Assembly: GCF_025399795.1 (NCBI RefSeq)
Contig: NZ_JAODTZ010000003.1
Span: forward strand, 124,001-188,000
DNA length: 64,000 nt
Source of the DNA: Streptomyces rhizosphaerihabitans
Lineage (GTDB): Bacteria > Actinomycetota > Actinomycetes > Streptomycetales > Streptomycetaceae
Direction: 5' to 3'
Shown here: positions 61,521 through 64,000 of the stretch, in pieces
How positions within the stretch are numbered: position 1 is the first letter of the stretch
Layout: the number at the start of each line of letters is the position of its first letter
Notes under the pieces: generated by a model
Told to the model about the DNA's origin: nothing
What the model saw: the letters and a program-made list of their open reading frames with translations, nothing else
Database searches by the model: none
Program-made: the position numbers and the translations under genes

Positions 61521-63164
61521 ATGAGTCGAATACGGCACATCCGAGGTTCCTCTCTCGCCACCGCCGGCGCGGCCGCGACCACGGCCGCGCTGCTGGCCGC
61601 CGCTCTCGCCCCCGCCGCGAGCGCCGACACCAGGCCGACCCGGGCCACCGCGATCGAGAACGCGGTCTCGGCACTGGCGGCCCACGCCGCGAACCTGGGC
61701 CTCACCTCTGCGCAGCGCACCTCCGTCCGGGACGTCGTCGTCGACAAGGACGGCACCCAGCATGTGCGCTACGACCGGACGTACCGTGAACTCCCGGTAC
61801 TGGGCGGCGACTTCGTGGTCCACCTGGCCCCGGACGGGGCGTACCGCGGCGCCGACCGCGCGACGGGGAAGGCCATTTCGCTGACCAGCGTCACCCCCGA
61901 GCTGTCCGGCGCGAAGGCGGCCGGTCTGGCGGTGAACGCGCTGCGCGCCGCCAACCCGGGCAAGGCGCTGAAGAGGGTGACGGCGAAGCCGCGGCTGATC
62001 GTCGACGCCCTGCACGGGGCTCCGAGGCTCGCCTGGCACACCGACGCGGTGGCCCAGGACTCGCTCGGCAACCCGGTCGCCCGCACGGTCCTGACCGACG
62101 CCCGCACCGGCGCGCGGATCGACGCCTGGGACAGCGTCGAGACGGCGGCGGGCGACGGCAACTCGCTCTACAGCGGCACGGTTCCGCTGGAGACGACGCC
62201 CTCCGGATCGACGTACCAGCTGAAGGACCCGACGCGCGGGAACACGTACACGGGCGACGCGGCGAACAAGACGGACCTGTGCATCTTCGGGATCTGCATC
62301 AGCCGGGCGCCCGCGACGCTCTTCACCGACGCGGACAACCACTGGGGTACGGGCGCGGCTTCGGACCGCTCGTCCGCCGCGGTGGACGCGCAGTACGGCA
62401 CCAACGAGACCTGGGACTACTACAAGAACGTCCACGGCAGGAACGGCATCGCGGGCGACGGCAAGGGGTCGTACAACCGCGTGCACTACGGCAACAACTA
62501 CAACAACGCCTTCTGGGACGACAGTTGCTTCTGCATGACGTACGGGGACGGGGACGGCTCGACGTTCGGGCCGCTGGTCGCGCTGGACGTCGCCGGGCAC
62601 GAGATGTCGCACGGCGTGACCTCCAAGACAGCCGCGCTGACGTACTCGGGCGAGTCCGGCGGTCTCAACGAGGCCACGTCCGACATCTTCGGCACCATGG
62701 TGGAGTGGTACGCGAACAACGCCTCCGACCCCGGCGATTACCTGATCGGCGAGAAGATCGTCCGCTCCGGCTTCGGAAAGCCCGCCCTCCGCTTCATGGA
62801 CAAGCCCTCCAGGGACGGCAACTCGGCCGACTGCTGGAGCAGTTCGGTCGGCAACCTCGACGTCCACTACTCCTCCGGCGTCGCCAACCACTTCGCCTAC
62901 CTGCTCGCGGAGGGCAGCGGGGCGAAGACCGTGAACGGCGTCGCCTACGACTCCCCCACCTGCAACGGCGCCACCGTCACCGGCATCGGCCACGACAAGG
63001 TCGGCAAGATCTGGTACCGCGCGCTGACGGTCTACATGACCTCCTCGACGAACTACGCGGGCGCGCGCACGGCCACCCTGAACGCGGCCAAGGACCTGTA
63101 CGGAGCGGGCAGCGCCGAGTACAACGCCGTGGCGGCGGCCTGGTCCGCGGTCTCCGTGGGCTGA
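61521..63164 (+). CDS. Secreted M4-family (thermolysin-like) metallopeptidase
   Basis: A 547-aa exported protease. A signal peptide of about 35 residues ends near ALAPAASADT. An FTP/PepSY-type propeptide runs to about residue 210 (HVRYDRTYRELPVLGGDFVV, then PRLAWHTDAV). The catalytic domain has HEMSH (His360, Glu361, His364) and the third zinc ligand Glu384 in GGLNEATSD. The C-terminal GIGHDKVGKIWYRALTVYM carries the transition-state His. AAGGAG precedes the ATG. It degrades extracellular protein. Confidence 0.94.
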   Translation: MSRIRHIRGSSLATAGAAATTAALLAAALAPAASADTRPTRATAIENAVSALAAHAANLGLTSAQRTSVRDVVVDKDGTQHVRYDRTYRELPVLGGDFVVHLAPDGAYRGADRATGKAISLTSVTPELSGAKAAGLAVNALRAANPGKALKRVTAKPRLIVDALHGAPRLAWHTDAVAQDSLGNPVARTVLTDARTGARIDAWDSVETAAGDGNSLYSGTVPLETTPSGSTYQLKDPTRGNTYTGDAANKTDLCIFGICISRAPATLFTDADNHWGTGAASDRSSAAVDAQYGTNETWDYYKNVHGRNGIAGDGKGSYNRVHYGNNYNNAFWDDSCFCMTYGDGDGSTFGPLVALDVAGHEMSHGVTSKTAALTYSGESGGLNEATSDIFGTMVEWYANNASDPGDYLIGEKIVRSGFGKPALRFMDKPSRDGNSADCWSSSVGNLDVHYSSGVANHFAYLLAEGSGAKTVNGVAYDSPTCNGATVTGIGHDKVGKIWYRALTVYMTSSTNYAGARTATLNAAKDLYGAGSAEYNAVAAAWSAVSVG

Positions 63165-63218
63165 CCGGCACCGGACGCCTTCCGGTCCGCGGGCAGTCGC
63201 CGGACGCCCGCCGGTCGA

Positions 63219-63305
63219 GGAGGCTCAGCGGTCCATGAGGGCCGCCGGTCCGGGAAGCCCAGCCGTCCCTGAGGCCCGCGGGTCCAGGAGGCTCAGCGGT
63301 CCCGG
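63219..63305. repeat. Direct repeats downstream of the M4 protease gene
   Basis: AGGAGGCTCAGCGGTCC occurs near 63219 and again near 63287, within a tract of related short GTCC/GGCC-rich units in the 240-bp convergent gap. No clear hairpin terminator was resolved. Confidence 0.55.
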
Positions 63306-63404
63306 ACGCCCTCCGGACCCGGATGCTCCCCGGTCGCCGTGGGCAGGCGCCGTCAGGTTCGCCTGCCCACGGCTTGTCCGGAGCATGTCCGCCCCGGGCG
63401 GGTC

Positions 63405-64000
63405 CTAGTCCTCCTTCACCGGCCGGTACACGCTCACGTCCACGCCCGTCTTCGCGGTAACGGTGGAAACGTGTTCGAGCGGGCGCTTCATCCCGTCCCC
63501 GGGGAAGATCGTCTTGCCGCCGCCGAGGATCACCGGCATACGGATCAATTGGAGCTCGTCGACCAGACCCTCGGCCAGCAGGGTGCGTACGAGGGTGGGG
63601 CTGCCCATCATCGCGAGGTCGCCGCCGTCGGCCGCGCGCAGCTCGCGGATCCGGGCGACGGCCTCGCCGGCCGGGATGAGCGTGGTGTTGTCCCAGGCCG
63701 CCAGCTCGTCCTCGCCGAGGGTGCCGGAGACCACGTACTTGGGCAGGGAGTTCATGCGGTCGGCGAACGGGTCTCCCGCCCTCTCGGGCCACGCCCCGGC
63801 CATCGTCTGCCAGGTGCGGCGCCCGAACAGCAGTGCCTCGGCGCGGGAGAGTCCCGCCGCGAACGCGCCGCCCACGACCTCCGGGTCGAAGTACGGGTGG
63901 GACCAGCCGCCGTGCGCGAACCCGCCGTCGGTGTCCTCCTCGGGACCGCCGGGCGCCTGCACGACACCGTCCAGGCTGATGAACTCACTGATCACGATGC
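63405..64000 (-). CDS. Dihydrofolate reductase / RibD C-terminal domain protein, 5' end cut by window
   Basis: At least 197 residues of a RibD-C-type reductase: VISEFISLDGVVQAPGG at the N terminus, LLFGRRTWQTMAGAWP, and ELQLIRMPVILGGGKTIFPG with the typical GGGK turn. Reading continues upstream as Ile-Val-Ile-Ser, so the GTG at 63995 is probably internal and the true start lies beyond the window. Substrates of this family are mostly unknown. Confidence 0.85.
   Translation of the reverse strand, partial: IVISEFISLDGVVQAPGGPEEDTDGGFAHGGWSHPYFDPEVVGGAFAAGLSRAEALLFGRRTWQTMAGAWPERAGDPFADRMNSLPKYVVSGTLGEDELAAWDNTTLIPAGEAVARIRELRAADGGDLAMMGSPTLVRTLLAEGLVDELQLIRMPVILGGGKTIFPGDGMKRPLEHVSTVTAKTGVDVSVYRPVKED

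Overview
The window is very GC-rich, densely coding actinobacterial DNA, and the gene content points to Streptomyces. It has a MatB-type malonyl-CoA synthetase, an Mbl-like actin homologue, an HrdA-type sigma factor, an AfsR/SARP regulator, an AfsA-family butyrolactone synthase and many ATGA/GTGA stop-start overlaps. From memory (no search was run), the outer parts follow the order of the S. coelicolor region around SCO2444 (matB), SCO2451 (mbl), SCO2465 (hrdA) and SCO2468 (dnaG). The block from about 19 to 45 kb looks like a strain-specific insertion ending beside three tRNA genes.

Layout. 0.1-4.3 kb: an ImmA/IrrE-like metallopeptidase with a 60-aa partner, divergent from matB and an overlapping fused acyl-CoA carboxyltransferase. 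4.4-8.05 kb: a 1213-aa secreted subtilase. 8.3-16.1 kb: an apparent operon encoding a trypsin-co-occurring domain protein, a trypsin-VMAP-C protein, a MoxR AAA+ ATPase and a 1444-aa protein. That last protein reads as vWA-like domain, pseudokinase, SARP-like wHTH/BTAD and cyclase-like region. This set matches the parts of VMAP-type (vWA-MoxR-associated) conflict systems. It is followed by a degenerate MreB/Mbl protein and a degenerate GAF histidine kinase (16.3-18.9 kb).

19-27 kb: an SDR gene with a clear promoter, then tetR and a co-directional set (TauD dioxygenase, MFS transporter, aldehyde dehydrogenase, acyl-CoA synthetase) that reads as an oxidative side-chain catabolism module. 27-32 kb: an MHS-type transporter translationally coupled to a 1140-aa SARP/NB-ARC/TPR regulator. 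32.3-44.2 kb: a compact biosynthetic cluster. The ten minus-strand genes encode, in transcription order, an AfsA-like synthase, FabH-like KAS III, ACP, FabF-like KS, aldo/keto reductase, HAD phosphatase, DpsC/CerJ-like KAS III, DHA2 exporter, FAD monooxygenase and F420-type PPOX oxidoreductase. An alpha/beta hydrolase, an isochorismatase-like gene and a small unknown ORF flank it. I infer a dedicated beta-ketoacyl-ACP supply feeding an AfsA condensation with a phosphorylated C3 unit, then dephosphorylation, reduction and oxidation. The product would be a butyrolactone-, butenolide- or furan-like molecule. This cluster and the 8-16 kb conflict-type operon are the two most promising systems here.

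45-64 kb is mostly conserved housekeeping: tRNA(CAU) and two tRNA-Asn genes, a YtxH-like protein, an FGGY kinase homologue, a heterodimeric ABC exporter, an HrdA-like sigma factor, dnaG, a ferredoxin-reductase-type flavoprotein and dgt. An apparent IS200/IS605 right-end relic overlaps the dgt stop. These are followed by a sirohydrochlorin chelatase-like protein, SanA-like DUF218, a tiny Tat lipoprotein, a GGCT-like protein, CutA, an M4 metallopeptidase and a 5'-truncated RibD-like reductase. No CRISPR array, integrase, complete insertion sequence or rRNA was seen.
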